The translations under genes were made by a program, and so were the position numbers. A DNA stretch of 42,101 nt from Candidatus Micrarchaeota archaeon CG1_02_55_22. Its GTDB lineage: Archaea > Micrarchaeota > Micrarchaeia > Norongarragalinales > UBA97. Under the pieces are notes generated by a model. That model worked only from the letters and a program-made list of their open reading frames with translations, was not told the origin of the DNA and made no database searches. Shown here piece after piece: positions 9,372-16,524 of the stretch. Position 1 is the first letter of the stretch. The number at the start of each line of letters is the position of its first letter. The stretch lies in contig MNVH01000026.1 in assembly GCA_001871595.1 (NCBI GenBank), positions 1 to 42,101 on the forward strand, given 5' to 3'.

Positions 9372-9763
9372 GAGCCCACCCACGCCGCCTTATACAATCC
9401 GGAACCAGAATCCTGGGTCGAAAGTAAAGTACCATTAGAACCTGAAACGGATACTACACAAACCGATTGATTCGTACAACCGGCAAGCGACGGGTACTGC
9501 CATAATTCACCCTGCAGCCAACGACCACTCGACGGACGTGACTCAGTAATGCTGAAACCAGTAGACGTCTGAAAGTTGCCTGTGGTGAATGAAACGTTGT
9601 TGCGGTACTTTAATACAAGATAATCGCGTGCCAGCTCAGAATGCAATGCCTCGGCACGATCCGCTGCACCCCACTGCGAATGCACCAACAATACTGAATA
9701 AGCCGTAAAGAGTATTGTTACCGCAATGAGGCCGTCAATGGTCAAAATGAGAGCGCGCTTCAC
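9368..9763 (-). CDS. Pilin-like secreted protein
   Basis: 131-residue protein beginning KRALILTIDGLIAVTILF, a positively charged N-tip followed by a hydrophobic helix containing an Asp, resembling type IV pilin-like N-termini, then an exported domain with two Cys in the C-terminal third (AGCTNQSVCVV) and sequons. The GTG start at 9763 overlaps the preceding stop by GTGA; an upstream ATG at 9790 would lie within the neighbouring gene. It belongs to the same operon as the three flanking pilin-like genes. Confidence 0.7.
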   Translation of the reverse strand: MKRALILTIDGLIAVTILFTAYSVLLVHSQWGAADRAEALHSELARDYLVLKYRNNVSFTTGNFQTSTGFSITESRPSSGRWLQGELWQYPSLAGCTNQSVCVVSVSGSNGTLLSTQDSGSGLYKAAWVGS

Positions 9764-10101
9764 CTGCAGACTCGAACCTCCAAAGTACAATATCCGGGAG
9801 CATCAGTACACGGCGAGAACCGTTTAGACACGAGCATGTTTCCGTAGCCGTCACAGGAAAAACCAGTGCAATTACCAGAACCATTAGAATACTGGTAACA
9901 AAAGTTCCGCGTTGTCAAGTAGTAATAGGACGCGCCCTGGTAAATGGCCTGCACTGCCGCATCCGGGTCATTGCTGTACAAAGATCCTGACTGATACAAC
10001 TGACGTTGAAAAGACTCGGACAACTGGAGAGTGACGCCAATGGCCAACATGAGCAAAGCCATGCCCACAATAAGATCACTGCTTAGAAGCTGGCCCTTCA
10101 A
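9760..10101 (-). CDS. Class III signal-peptide pilin-like protein
   Basis: 113-residue protein with KGQLLSSDLIVGMALLM, a class III-like signal with cleavage expected after Gly, then a hydrophobic helix and a Cys-rich, Tyr-rich exported domain with six Cys that could form three disulfides. The TTG start at 10101 overlaps the preceding stop (TTGA); a TTG at 10107 would add two residues (MRLKGQ). It lies in the operon running from 10523 to 8829. Confidence 0.75.
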   Translation of the reverse strand: MKGQLLSSDLIVGMALLMLAIGVTLQLSESFQRQLYQSGSLYSNDPDAAVQAIYQGASYYYLTTRNFCYQYSNGSGNCTGFSCDGYGNMLVSKRFSPCTDAPGYCTLEVRVCR

Positions 10102-10523
10102 ACGCAACGCCCCCTCGAGAAAGACACGCGATACGAATTCTCATAAAAACAAACCCAATCCCCGGCGGTATCATTACAGAAAGATACTAAACTCCCATTC
10201 ATAATGCAAGAACCATACTCGGTGACGCTAACCCCGCCCATGGATACATTGAGCAGGGAAGCATTGTCCGCCGTCAAGTTTACTGCAGCACCACTACTAC
10301 CAGCAAGCACGCACGGCATGCGAAAAGAAATATTGGCTTTTGAAACACAGGCCTCGTTGGCCACACCAACTATTGAAGCTGAAAGCGCCCGTCCCGCAGC
10401 ATACTGGTTAGCTTCCGACAAATCGCCGTAAAAGACGTTCACATAGTTAGTGAACCACAAAACTAGCACTATAAACAAGGAAAACACTAGGAACAGCTCT
10501 ACTGAAATCTGTGCCCTAGTCAT
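10098..10523 (-). CDS. Class III signal-peptide pilin-like protein, first gene of operon
   Basis: 141-residue protein. TRAQISVELFLVFSLFIVLVLWF gives the classic A-Q-I-S-V-E-L-F pilin site with Glu at +5, followed by a hydrophobic helix and an exported domain with six Cys and many N-X-S/T sequons. ATG at 10523 is preceded at about 25 nt by a TATA-like TTAAATG on this strand (10543-10551) with no SD, so translation is probably leaderless and this is the promoter-proximal gene of the four-gene run. Confidence 0.8.
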   Translation of the reverse strand: MTRAQISVELFLVFSLFIVLVLWFTNYVNVFYGDLSEANQYAAGRALSASIVGVANEACVSKANISFRMPCVLAGSSGAAVNLTADNASLLNVSMGGVSVTEYGSCIMNGSLVSFCNDTAGDWVCFYENSYRVSFSRGRCV

Positions 10524-10542
10524 CTTCAGATTAGCCCGACGT

Positions 10543-10551
10543 CATTTAACT
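10543..10551 (-). promoter_or_regulatory. TATA-like box of the 10523-8829 pilin operon
   Basis: Minus-strand AGTTAAATG sits 24-26 nt upstream of the ATG at 10523, the spacing expected for a leaderless archaeal transcript. No SD-like sequence is present between them. Confidence 0.5.
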
Positions 10552-10559
10552 CTATTGCG

Positions 10560-11744
10560 TTAGAACACCAAAGACAACGCCGCAGTTGAAAGGCCGAAAT
10601 AATACAACAAAGTCGGAACCAGCAGCGCACCAGTACCGTAAGCGGGACGCAACCCCGAAATACTAATGGACAGCCCAATACATGCAGCCACGGCCGCCGC
10701 AAACACCGCCGGGCCACCGCCAGACAAATACAATGCTAACACCAAAGCCCCAAGAACGACGCCGTTAAACAACGGCCCGGACAAACGCGACAAAACAGCA
10801 ACCACGCGGCGCGCACAAAGCCATACCAAAACACAAGCCGCGAAAAAAGACGCTAAAAACGCCGCGGCTAAAACCCACATAAACGCCGCGGATTCCGGCG
10901 CCGAAACTTGCACCGCAACCGCTGCCGCTGAACGCGCACGACCAATAAAGAATACCGCCGCAAAATCAAAAAATAATTTCGACGCGGCCACCGCGGACGC
11001 AAGCGAAAGGAAAGTCTCACGAGAAGACGCTAAAAACAAGAAAGCTATACCCGCAATAACTGCTGGCGACACCGCGGGGAACAACCCGGAAACAAAACCC
11101 AAAACCACGCCCAAAGCGACTGGCAAAGGCGCAGGCAACTTGAGCCTCGGCTCCCGCCACTCCGCACTAAAGCCATTAGGAACTGAAAGAAACAGCGCAG
11201 GAACACCAAACAATCCCACTAGCAGAGGAAACAACGGCTCCTTCAAACCATTAAGCACCAAGAAACCGAGCACGCCGGCAAAAACAAAAGCCACTAAACC
11301 AAGAGCCGCTCGATAAACAGATCGCTCGCCAACAAAAAAGATTAACACCAAGCCCGCAACCGCCCAACCAAGCCAAGGCGAAAGTACGGAATAAACGAAA
11401 GGCATGATCGCGCCATAGAACGGAACCAGAAAGAAAGAGAAGATTATGGCGAGGCCAGCGCTTGAAAGCATGTTTGAAGCGGCAGCCACCCCCTCGCCGG
11501 CAAGCGCCATCCGATGCGCCGGCAAAACACTAACACCCTGCGAATCGGAGGGAACAGCGAAAAATACGGCCGGAAGAACCTCGAACGCAAGCCTGCTGGC
11601 GGCAAACGCGGCAACAAAAACTGCAAGCTCGGGCCCCGAAAACAACCCGGCTAGAAATGGAAGAACGGAATTAACGTGCAAAAAAGGTACAAGACCAGAC
11701 ACGCCTGCTGAAGCGCCTAAAAACAAGGCCAAAAACGGATTCAA
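10560..11744 (-). CDS. TctA-like polytopic membrane protein (DUF112/COG1784 type)
   Basis: 394-residue, very hydrophobic protein with about ten membrane segments. The start SGLVPFLHVNSVLPFLAGLF resembles the G-x-x-P-G-x-H-x-N loop of archaeal tripartite-tricarboxylate-transporter TctA-like proteins, and the middle VSGLFPAVSPAVIAGIAFLFLASS looks like the internal repeat of that loop (G-x-x-P-x-x-x-P), as expected for an inverted-repeat transporter. The classical PG motif is degenerate (VPFLHVN, FPAVSP). The TTG start overlaps the upstream OB-fold gene by TTGA. No TctB/TctC partners are visible, so the substrate is unknown. It sits at the end of the peptidase/pilin operon. Confidence 0.7.
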   Translation of the reverse strand: MNPFLALFLGASAGVSGLVPFLHVNSVLPFLAGLFSGPELAVFVAAFAASRLAFEVLPAVFFAVPSDSQGVSVLPAHRMALAGEGVAAASNMLSSAGLAIIFSFFLVPFYGAIMPFVYSVLSPWLGWAVAGLVLIFFVGERSVYRAALGLVAFVFAGVLGFLVLNGLKEPLFPLLVGLFGVPALFLSVPNGFSAEWREPRLKLPAPLPVALGVVLGFVSGLFPAVSPAVIAGIAFLFLASSRETFLSLASAVAASKLFFDFAAVFFIGRARSAAAVAVQVSAPESAAFMWVLAAAFLASFFAACVLVWLCARRVVAVLSRLSGPLFNGVVLGALVLALYLSGGGPAVFAAAVAACIGLSISISGLRPAYGTGALLVPTLLYYFGLSTAALSLVF

Positions 11745-12094
11745 CGCCCCACCGAATCCGAGTCAAGCAACTGCAACCGGCCATTCCTCACCACGCCGAC
11801 AAAACGCAAGGCTTCGCCCGACCGAAACAGTGCTGATGGCGTGATTGGTAAACGTGACACGACCTCGGGCGAAACAAACACCTTAAAACAACGAGCGGAA
11901 CACGCCTCAACAATAATAGAAGAATTATCATACTCATACCCGCGAACAACGCCGCGGACGCTAACGAGATTTCCTGCCTCGAACGACAAGTCTTCCGCTA
12001 AAACTTCCCGCGGCCCCCAAGCGCTCAGGAAGAAGGCAAATGCGGCTAGGCCCGCAACCGAAAGGAAGACACACACCGGAAGCAACTGCTTCAA
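11741..12094 (-). CDS. Membrane-anchored OB-fold-like protein
   Basis: 117-residue protein with one N-terminal signal or membrane segment (about 5-25), then a small beta domain: LVSVRGVVRGYEYDNSSIIVEACSARCFKVFVSPEVV and a final ALRFVGVVRNGRLQLL strand. The G-x-V-x-x strand pattern resembles an OB-fold of the nucleic-acid/tRNA anticodon type, here extracytoplasmic. Two Cys (CSARC) may form a disulfide. The TTG start is preceded by GGGTGA. It lies between a pilin-like gene and the TctA-like gene. No function can be assigned. Confidence 0.65.
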   Translation of the reverse strand: MKQLLPVCVFLSVAGLAAFAFFLSAWGPREVLAEDLSFEAGNLVSVRGVVRGYEYDNSSIIVEACSARCFKVFVSPEVVSRLPITPSALFRSGEALRFVGVVRNGRLQLLDSDSVGR

Positions 12095-12100
12095 TCACAT

Positions 12101-12478
12101 TCACCCGACAGAAACACAGTATTTATGATAAACGGCTTGCACGCACTCGGTCGAAGTGTCAACTGAAAGCGAGGGATTGAAAACTCCGGCGACTGCGGAC
12201 AACATCGACCGCCGGAGAACCGTGTCCCCCGAATACAAAGAACCATTCAAATAAATCGAGGGCGTGAAAGTATAGTTCGCACTTAAATCTACATAATCAA
12301 TCGAAGTCAAACGCAAGGACGCGTTTTGTATAACGAATGACTGCGCACCGACACGGGCTGCGGCAAGCGCTGAAGAAACCTCGGCGTCTCCGAGCACGGG
12401 CAATACTACGCCGACAATAATAGACAATAGAACTGACAACGCGAGCAGATACTCCCCACTAGCTTGACCGCGCGGCAT
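12101..12478 (-). CDS. Class III signal-peptide pilin-like protein
   Basis: 125-residue protein beginning MPRGQASGEYLLALS: R-G-Q-A-S-G-E-Y is a textbook class III signal with Glu at +5, followed by a hydrophobic helix and an exported domain with sequons and a C-terminal Cys pair. The ATG at 12478 is chosen over an upstream in-frame start at 12496 because it puts the processing site at the N-terminus and overlaps the preceding stop (TGATG). Candidate pilin of the peptidase-linked operon. Confidence 0.8.
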   Translation of the reverse strand: MPRGQASGEYLLALSVLLSIIVGVVLPVLGDAEVSSALAAARVGAQSFVIQNASLRLTSIDYVDLSANYTFTPSIYLNGSLYSGDTVLRRSMLSAVAGVFNPSLSVDTSTECVQAVYHKYCVSVG

Positions 12479-12921
12479 CAAACAACCCTCGTGCAATTAA
12501 CGAGAACCGACGACCCGTTGTGATAAACCGTCAAATCAAACCAACCTGTGGACGCGCTGTAAGGCGGACAAGAAGCGTTGAAGAAAACAGCAGAGTTCTT
12601 GAGCGGACGGCTATTAACACGGCCCAACAAAGAAGGATCGGGATCGCATTGAAGCGTTTCAGTGCTAGCGTTAACAATAAAACACAAGCTAGCCGCCGGA
12701 ATAAAGACCTGCCCGCGTACAATCGACCCGTTACCTGACAAATATACTAAATCAATAAACGAACCCACCGAATCCAAAGCAGCCTTTGAGAGAGCTGCGT
12801 TGTTCAAGGACTCGGCGTCACGCAACTGGGCTTCCGCAGTCGTCAACAGCACCGCGGCCAGAGCAAACAATAGGGATAAGACAAGAAAGAACTCGACACT
12901 TACCTGACCCCTAACAACCAT
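12478..12921 (-). CDS. Class III signal-peptide pilin-like protein
   Basis: 147-residue protein beginning MVVRGQVSVEFFLVLS, again R-G-Q-x-S-x-E-F followed by a hydrophobic helix of about 20 residues. The exported domain contains four Cys and several N-X-S/T sites. It overlaps the 3' end of the prepilin peptidase gene by 22 nt, so it follows the processing enzyme in the same operon. Confidence 0.82.
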   Translation of the reverse strand: MVVRGQVSVEFFLVLSLLFALAAVLLTTAEAQLRDAESLNNAALSKAALDSVGSFIDLVYLSGNGSIVRGQVFIPAASLCFIVNASTETLQCDPDPSLLGRVNSRPLKNSAVFFNASCPPYSASTGWFDLTVYHNGSSVLVNCTRVV

Positions 12922-13910
12922 GGCAACACACCGGCAGCGGATGCCGCAAAACCCGCCACTAGAATAGGCGCGAACGGCAGCGTCCTACGCACAACAACTT
13001 GTTTCACGCCGCGCCTTTTTAACTCTGCTATCTGGCTAGAAGAAAACCCGGCGGCACGATTAGGGCCAGCAATAAAACGAGCGGGCGGACGAAGGGCTAA
13101 AAGCGCGTCGGCAACATGACCTGATGAAACCAAAGAAATTGCATTGCGCAAGGATGGGCCGGCCACAACGCGCGCGGAATCGCCAACCGCAACGATAAAC
13201 TCCGCTGGAACGTCGCCGGGCGCTAGACGGCCAACGACAACGGTAGACCGGAAAGCATGCTGTTGTAGAAGGCCGAACGAGGCTTTTAGCACACCGATAA
13301 CTAATATGGCCGCAAAAGAGAAGGCCGCGACGACAAAAGCGTTGGGCCCCAAAAACCACGCGGAAACACCGAACGCCATGACGCCCAAGAACAAGGGAAT
13401 CCGAATGAAAGAAAGAACGGCCAGCAAAATAAACATGGCTAGAGGGGAAGGCCACAATGACAACACTGAAAGAATGGCGGGAGCTAACAATGCCGACTCG
13501 AACGCGGGCCGCAGATCCGACTTCACTGCATCGCGCAACTCACGCCAGCGACCAACTACTAAGGACGCAAACAAGGCTATGGAAACTGGAACAAGAAATA
13601 ACGCAGACAGAAGAAATAGTTCAAACGGCAAAAACACATCGGCCCTATTTACCGCCAAGAAAGCAGCGAGCGCGGTAAAGAATTTCGCATCCCCGCCAGC
13701 CCAGGCGCCAATCCGATAAAGTAAGTACGCGAAAACGAACGACCCGGCAACTAAAAGCACAAACTGAAGCCCGGCGCCAGCCGCCGCCCCGAAGGCTATT
13801 GCCGCTATTAACCCGCCGTAATTCAACGCGTTAGGAATCCGTCGTTCACGCAAGTCGTACACTGACGCAAGAATACAGAAAGCCGCGGCAACTACTAGAT
13901 GCTCGTTCAT
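12900..13910 (-). CDS. Archaeal prepilin/preflagellin peptidase (A24, FlaK/PibD/EppA type)
   Basis: Aspartic membrane protease that cleaves class III signal peptides. Both catalytic Asp motifs are visible: D19 in SVYDLRERRIPN and D74 in GGDAKF. Several membrane segments fill residues 1-220. The C-terminal third has a soluble segment (GDVPAEFIVAVG to FSSSQIAELKRRGVKQVVVRR) followed by PFAPILVAGFAASAAG, a layout known from longer euryarchaeal members. At 336 residues it is longer than the simplest PibD proteins. It is surrounded by four pilin-like genes, which are its likely substrates. The start overlaps the upstream pilin stop (TGATG). Confidence 0.93.
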   Translation of the reverse strand: MNEHLVVAAAFCILASVYDLRERRIPNALNYGGLIAAIAFGAAAGAGLQFVLLVAGSFVFAYLLYRIGAWAGGDAKFFTALAAFLAVNRADVFLPFELFLLSALFLVPVSIALFASLVVGRWRELRDAVKSDLRPAFESALLAPAILSVLSLWPSPLAMFILLAVLSFIRIPLFLGVMAFGVSAWFLGPNAFVVAAFSFAAILVIGVLKASFGLLQQHAFRSTVVVGRLAPGDVPAEFIVAVGDSARVVAGPSLRNAISLVSSGHVADALLALRPPARFIAGPNRAAGFSSSQIAELKRRGVKQVVVRRTLPFAPILVAGFAASAAGVLPWLLGVR

Positions 13911-14077
13911 CGGACCAGCATGGAGAGAGTATTGTTGCGTTCGACACGAACCCGCGAAACCACGAGGTCCGACAAGCTACGCAACTGGAGCGCCACACCA
14001 ATGCCAACGAGTATTACTGCCAAACCCATCGCTACAAGGAGTAAATACTCCGTCGACCCTTGAGCTGAATCATCCAT
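13907..14077 (-). CDS. Tiny class III signal-peptide pilin-like protein (56 aa)
   Basis: Reading the minus strand from ATG 14077 gives MDDSAQGSTEYLLLVAMG and a hydrophobic helix, then a short basic/polar tail ending SMLVR. S-A-Q-G-S-T-E-Y is the same processing site as in the neighbouring genes, with Glu in the +5 region. It starts 7 nt after the upstream pilin stop and overlaps the peptidase start by TGATG, so it is firmly inside the operon. Confidence 0.78.
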   Translation of the reverse strand: MDDSAQGSTEYLLLVAMGLAVILVGIGVALQLRSLSDLVVSRVRVERNNTLSMLVR

Positions 14078-14084
14078 GCAACCA

Positions 14085-14285
14085 TTACGCCAGGTTAGTA
14101 CACGTGCCGTTATCCGAACAACTAATGTTAACGACCGCGCGCCAATTGCCTATGCTCTGGTTGATTTGTGTGTTGGCGGAAGGAATGACGTTGTTGCGGA
14201 GGATTACTACGGCTATCACTACTATAAGTAAAACTCCGGCCAACAACAGGATATACTCTAAAGCACCCTGTGCACGATCATCCAT
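14085..14285 (-). CDS. Class III signal-peptide pilin-like protein, first gene of peptidase operon
   Basis: 66-residue protein starting MDDRAQGALEYILLLAG, then a hydrophobic helix and a short exported tail with two Cys (SCSDNGTC) and sequons. ATG 14285 has a GAGGT SD about 6 nt upstream and a TATA-like TTTAAAC/AATTAAG further up (about 14317-14335 on this strand). The N-terminus is nearly identical in style to the 7589 pilin (AQG-x-x-EY), suggesting paralogues shared between the two pilus loci. Confidence 0.82.
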   Translation of the reverse strand: MDDRAQGALEYILLLAGVLLIVVIAVVILRNNVIPSANTQINQSIGNWRAVVNISCSDNGTCTNLA

Positions 14286-14377
14286 ATAGAACCTCAAAGG
14301 CGCAAACATTAACCTTAATTAGTTTAAAATGGTTACTAAGACGGAAGATACGCAGATTCAACGCGGAGGGAAACAAA

Positions 14378-14560
14378 ATGCAGCTAAGCAAGTCAGGAAT
14401 ACTAAGCCTCGTCCTCGGAATACTCGTTTTAGGCGCGGCCTGGCAGTACGGCTTCGCACAAGACGTCCAAGCACTCATCTTGAACGGCCTCGTACTAGGC
14501 GGACTCACTTGGCTCGGCCTTGTTTTACTCGTGCTAGGCGTGCTCATCATACTAATCTAG
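14378..14560 (+). CDS. Small two-helix membrane protein (60 aa)
   Basis: Unrecognised 60-residue protein, MQLSKSGILSLVLGILVLG followed by a short polar turn (QDVQ) and a second hydrophobic segment ending VLGVLIILI. ATG 14378 has an SD-like GGAGGG 8-9 nt upstream. It is transcribed away from the peptidase/pilin operon and convergent with the next gene. Family unknown; coding call rests on SD, start and clean two-helix topology. Confidence 0.65.
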   Translation: MQLSKSGILSLVLGILVLGAAWQYGFAQDVQALILNGLVLGGLTWLGLVLLVLGVLIILI

Positions 14561-14564
14561 TAGT

Positions 14565-15170
14565 TTAACCGGATTCTGAGAGAACCGCGCCAGATTGCGA
14601 AAGCCCTAACAACAGCTCCCGGTCTTCCGATGCCCAATAAGCTATCCATCGCGCGCCGGGCGATGCAGCGGCAAAAGACTCTAGCGCGGAAACGTCGATG
14701 CCAGGACAATACTCAAGCGCAGCTTGTGCAACTATCGGCACAGCAAACCCACAAGCCCTTCCGCCGGCATAAAGTATCGAACGTGCATCCGGACGAGTAC
14801 TGGTGGCTATAATGGCTTCCTCGGGATAGGTAAGAAAAGTACCGGCATGGCAACTGGTAACTACCGCAAGGTCAATGCCATGGCGCATTGGAAGCAAATG
14901 ATACGTTCGAATGAAGACTTCAGGGCAAGCTGAATTGGGCGAAAGCGTAATCTTGGATACAACCGTCCACTCCTCGCCGGACTTATTTGCAGCGTAAACC
15001 GAGAAAAGCGGCGAACGGCCTACAAAAGACTCGTCTTGAGCCAGGTCATCCAAAACGAACCGCACCGCATCCGCCTCATACTTAAGGGGCTGTGCGCGGG
15101 AAAAAGTGTAGGCAAACAAAAGCAAGAGCACTACTATCACTACCACGCCCAAAATACGGAAAAATCCCAT
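14565..15170 (-). CDS. Membrane-anchored exported protein of unknown function
   Basis: 201-residue protein with an N-terminal membrane anchor (MGFFRILGVVVIVVLLLLFAY), then an exported alpha/beta domain with five Cys and the segment EEAIIATSTRPDARSILYAGGRACGFAVPIV. I do not recognise the family. ATG 15170 is chosen because a TATA-like CTTTAAAA lies about 28 nt upstream on this strand, giving a leaderless start; the longer TTG start at 15191 would place the start too close to that box. Confidence 0.7.
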   Translation of the reverse strand: MGFFRILGVVVIVVLLLLFAYTFSRAQPLKYEADAVRFVLDDLAQDESFVGRSPLFSVYAANKSGEEWTVVSKITLSPNSACPEVFIRTYHLLPMRHGIDLAVVTSCHAGTFLTYPEEAIIATSTRPDARSILYAGGRACGFAVPIVAQAALEYCPGIDVSALESFAAASPGARWIAYWASEDRELLLGLSQSGAVLSESG

Positions 15171-15209
15171 ACGCTTATTACGGGACGCCAATGTTTTAAA
15201 GAATGCGGT

Positions 15210-15431
15210 TTAGAAGCCCACGTTTGGGTCAGCTTCCTGGTTAGTCACATCCCAACGCATGCGGGAAAACAAGACAAAGACCGCACCGAAAAACAACGCG
15301 ATAACCGGCTCGTGCTCAAAAACAATAAAATAGACGATTAGGATAAGTAAAGCCAAGGAAACGTTACTTGACGCAGCTACGCCCGACAAGCCAGGCGGAT
15401 CAACCGACCGCGTCAAATCATTCCAAGCCAT
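15210..15431 (-). CDS. Small two-helix membrane protein (73 aa)
   Basis: Unrecognised 73-residue protein with a polar N-terminus of about 24 residues, two adjoining hydrophobic segments (SLALLILIVYFIVF and PVIALFFGAVFVLFS) and an acidic tail. The ATG has a strong GGAGGGG SD, but that SD can pair with a CCCC run 15-20 nt upstream in the transcript, so its translation may be regulated by the structured leader at 15432-15595. Confidence 0.65.
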   Translation of the reverse strand: MAWNDLTRSVDPPGLSGVAASSNVSLALLILIVYFIVFEHEPVIALFFGAVFVLFSRMRWDVTNQEADPNVGF

Positions 15432-15546
15432 TACACACCCCTCCGAAAGGAAAATGGGGGCGGCGAGAAGAACTCTTTACAGGATTACCTCCTTGGGGTT
15501 GTCTTTTCGCCGAAGCCCCGAAGCCTTTACAGAGCGGGTTCCACAA
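15418..15546 (-). CDS. Possible upstream small ORF (42 aa) overlapping the 73-aa gene
   Basis: On the minus strand a GGAGGGG SD at 15555-15561 stands 8 nt before TTG 15546, which opens a 42-codon frame ending at 15418, 14 nt inside the next gene in another frame. The product is basic and Gly/Pro/Ser-rich with two Cys (LWNPLCKGFG near the start, GGVCNGLE at the end). SD spacing, a TATA box about 40 nt upstream and the overlap favour a leader peptide or coupled small protein. The same stretch also folds into strong hairpins, so it may be RNA structure rather than coding. Confidence 0.35.
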   Translation of the reverse strand: MWNPLCKGFGASAKRQPQGGNPVKSSSRRPHFPFGGVCNGLE

Positions 15547-15595
15547 CTTTACTACCCCTCCGCAACCATATGCACGCCCAACTATAAAAGACTGC
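15432..15595 (-). promoter_or_regulatory. Structured 5' leader with repeated SD elements
   Basis: Minus-strand TATA-like CTTTTATAG (15583-15592) predicts a transcript starting near 15560, giving about 130 nt before ATG 15431. The leader has an 11-position stem (15461-15471 with 15502-15512; one A-C mismatch), CGGAGGGGT twice (at each SD), CTGTAAAG twice, and a CCCC run (15456-15460 region) able to pair with the GGGG of the proximal SD at 15438-15445. This looks like a regulated or riboswitch-like leader; no known class is recognised. Confidence 0.45.
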
Positions 15596-15651
15596 CGTAA
15601 TCTCGACACAATAGTAACAAAAGCAATGCAAGAGTCCAGAAACCAACACTA

Positions 15652-15669
15652 TCTCAGTAATTACTGAGA
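15652..15669. promoter_or_regulatory. 18-bp perfect palindrome (possible operator)
   Basis: TCTCAGTAATTACTGAGA is self-complementary over all 18 positions. It lies in a 170-nt gene-free stretch, about 60 nt upstream of the TATA-like GTATAAAAATA (15729-15739) of the ACT-domain gene and just upstream of the divergent leader promoter. It is a good candidate for a dimeric regulator site. Confidence 0.45.
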
Positions 15670-15770
15670 AACGAGTAGGCTAGAAACAACCAAAACCGTC
15701 TAAAGACAGGGTTATTAAACAAAAGTACGTATAAAAATAACACAGTCGCGTTTTATGAGAGGGTGGTAAT

Positions 15771-16499
15771 TTGTCACGCAACGGCGTATCCGACGCAGTC
15801 AACCAAATACTGGACGAAATGGGTTTCCTAAAGCTACCCCTCCAAAACGACTTGATAAACTACTCGGCGCTCGCCCGATTCATCGAACCGCTTATTTCCG
15901 AGAAGATGAACGGCCACAAGCCAAGCATGGATGCAGTGATAATGGCGATTCGACGCTACGTTTCGCGCGCCGAACACCGCGAATCCGAAGACTTGCTCTA
16001 CCTACTAGGCAATATCAAGCTCGTCCTGCGCACCGGAGTAAGCGTACTGCACCTCAAGCGCTCTACCGCGTTATACACCGCACTCGTCGACATCGAGAAA
16101 AACAAGGTAAACTGGCACCAGGGCGACAAGATGAACATCATCCAGAGAAGTGAGGAAATCACGGTTATTGCGAGCCACAAGCTCCTCCCGCTCATCCAAG
16201 AGGCCGCACCCCACGAGGAGATACTCTACAAACTCGATGATTTAGCCATGCTCACCCTCGAATACCCGCTGGAAGCCAACAGCACGCCCGGAACAATATC
16301 ATTCATCGCGCTTCAACTAGAGAGCGCGAACGTCAACGTCATCGCGATGTACAACACTTTCACAAAAATGTCGCTCATCATCTCTGAACGCGACGCGTCA
16401 AAGGCGTACGAAAAGCTTAGCCGTGCATTCACCGAATGCCGCAAGGCCGCAGAACACTCCGCGCGGCCCAAAGAACACGCCACTAGCAATAAAACTTAA
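15771..16499 (+). CDS. ACT-domain regulatory protein
   Basis: 242-residue cytoplasmic protein. The N-terminal 70 residues are helical and HTH-like (DAVNQILDEMGFLKLP, then SALARFIEPLI). Residues about 150-225 carry a ferredoxin-like ACT fold: EYPLEANSTPGTISFIALQLESANVNVIAMYN and MSLIISERDASKAYEKL, similar to the ACT domains of aspartokinases. This HTH-plus-ACT layout is known from archaeal predicted amino-acid-responsive regulators. The TTG start has a GAGAGGGTGG SD 5-14 nt upstream and a clear TATA box at 15729. The ligand is unknown. Confidence 0.75.
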   Translation: MSRNGVSDAVNQILDEMGFLKLPLQNDLINYSALARFIEPLISEKMNGHKPSMDAVIMAIRRYVSRAEHRESEDLLYLLGNIKLVLRTGVSVLHLKRSTALYTALVDIEKNKVNWHQGDKMNIIQRSEEITVIASHKLLPLIQEAAPHEEILYKLDDLAMLTLEYPLEANSTPGTISFIALQLESANVNVIAMYNTFTKMSLIISERDASKAYEKLSRAFTECRKAAEHSARPKEHATSNKT

Positions 16500-16524
16500 G
16501 CCTTTCGCCGCACAACAAACATTG

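Noticed and set aside
10666-11316. 216-codon plus-strand open frame opposite the TctA-like gene
   Set aside because: Its translation is a run of Ala/Thr/Lys/Asn without domain character, the typical antisense shadow of a GC-rich membrane-protein gene; the minus-strand frame has ordered membrane helices and an operon context.
13144-13719. 191-codon plus-strand frame opposite the prepilin peptidase
   Set aside because: Low-complexity antisense shadow; the minus strand encodes both catalytic Asp motifs of the peptidase.
15440-15560. Possibility that this is SRP RNA, RNase P RNA or 5S rRNA
   Set aside because: The characteristic conserved cores of these RNAs are not present and the segment is too short.
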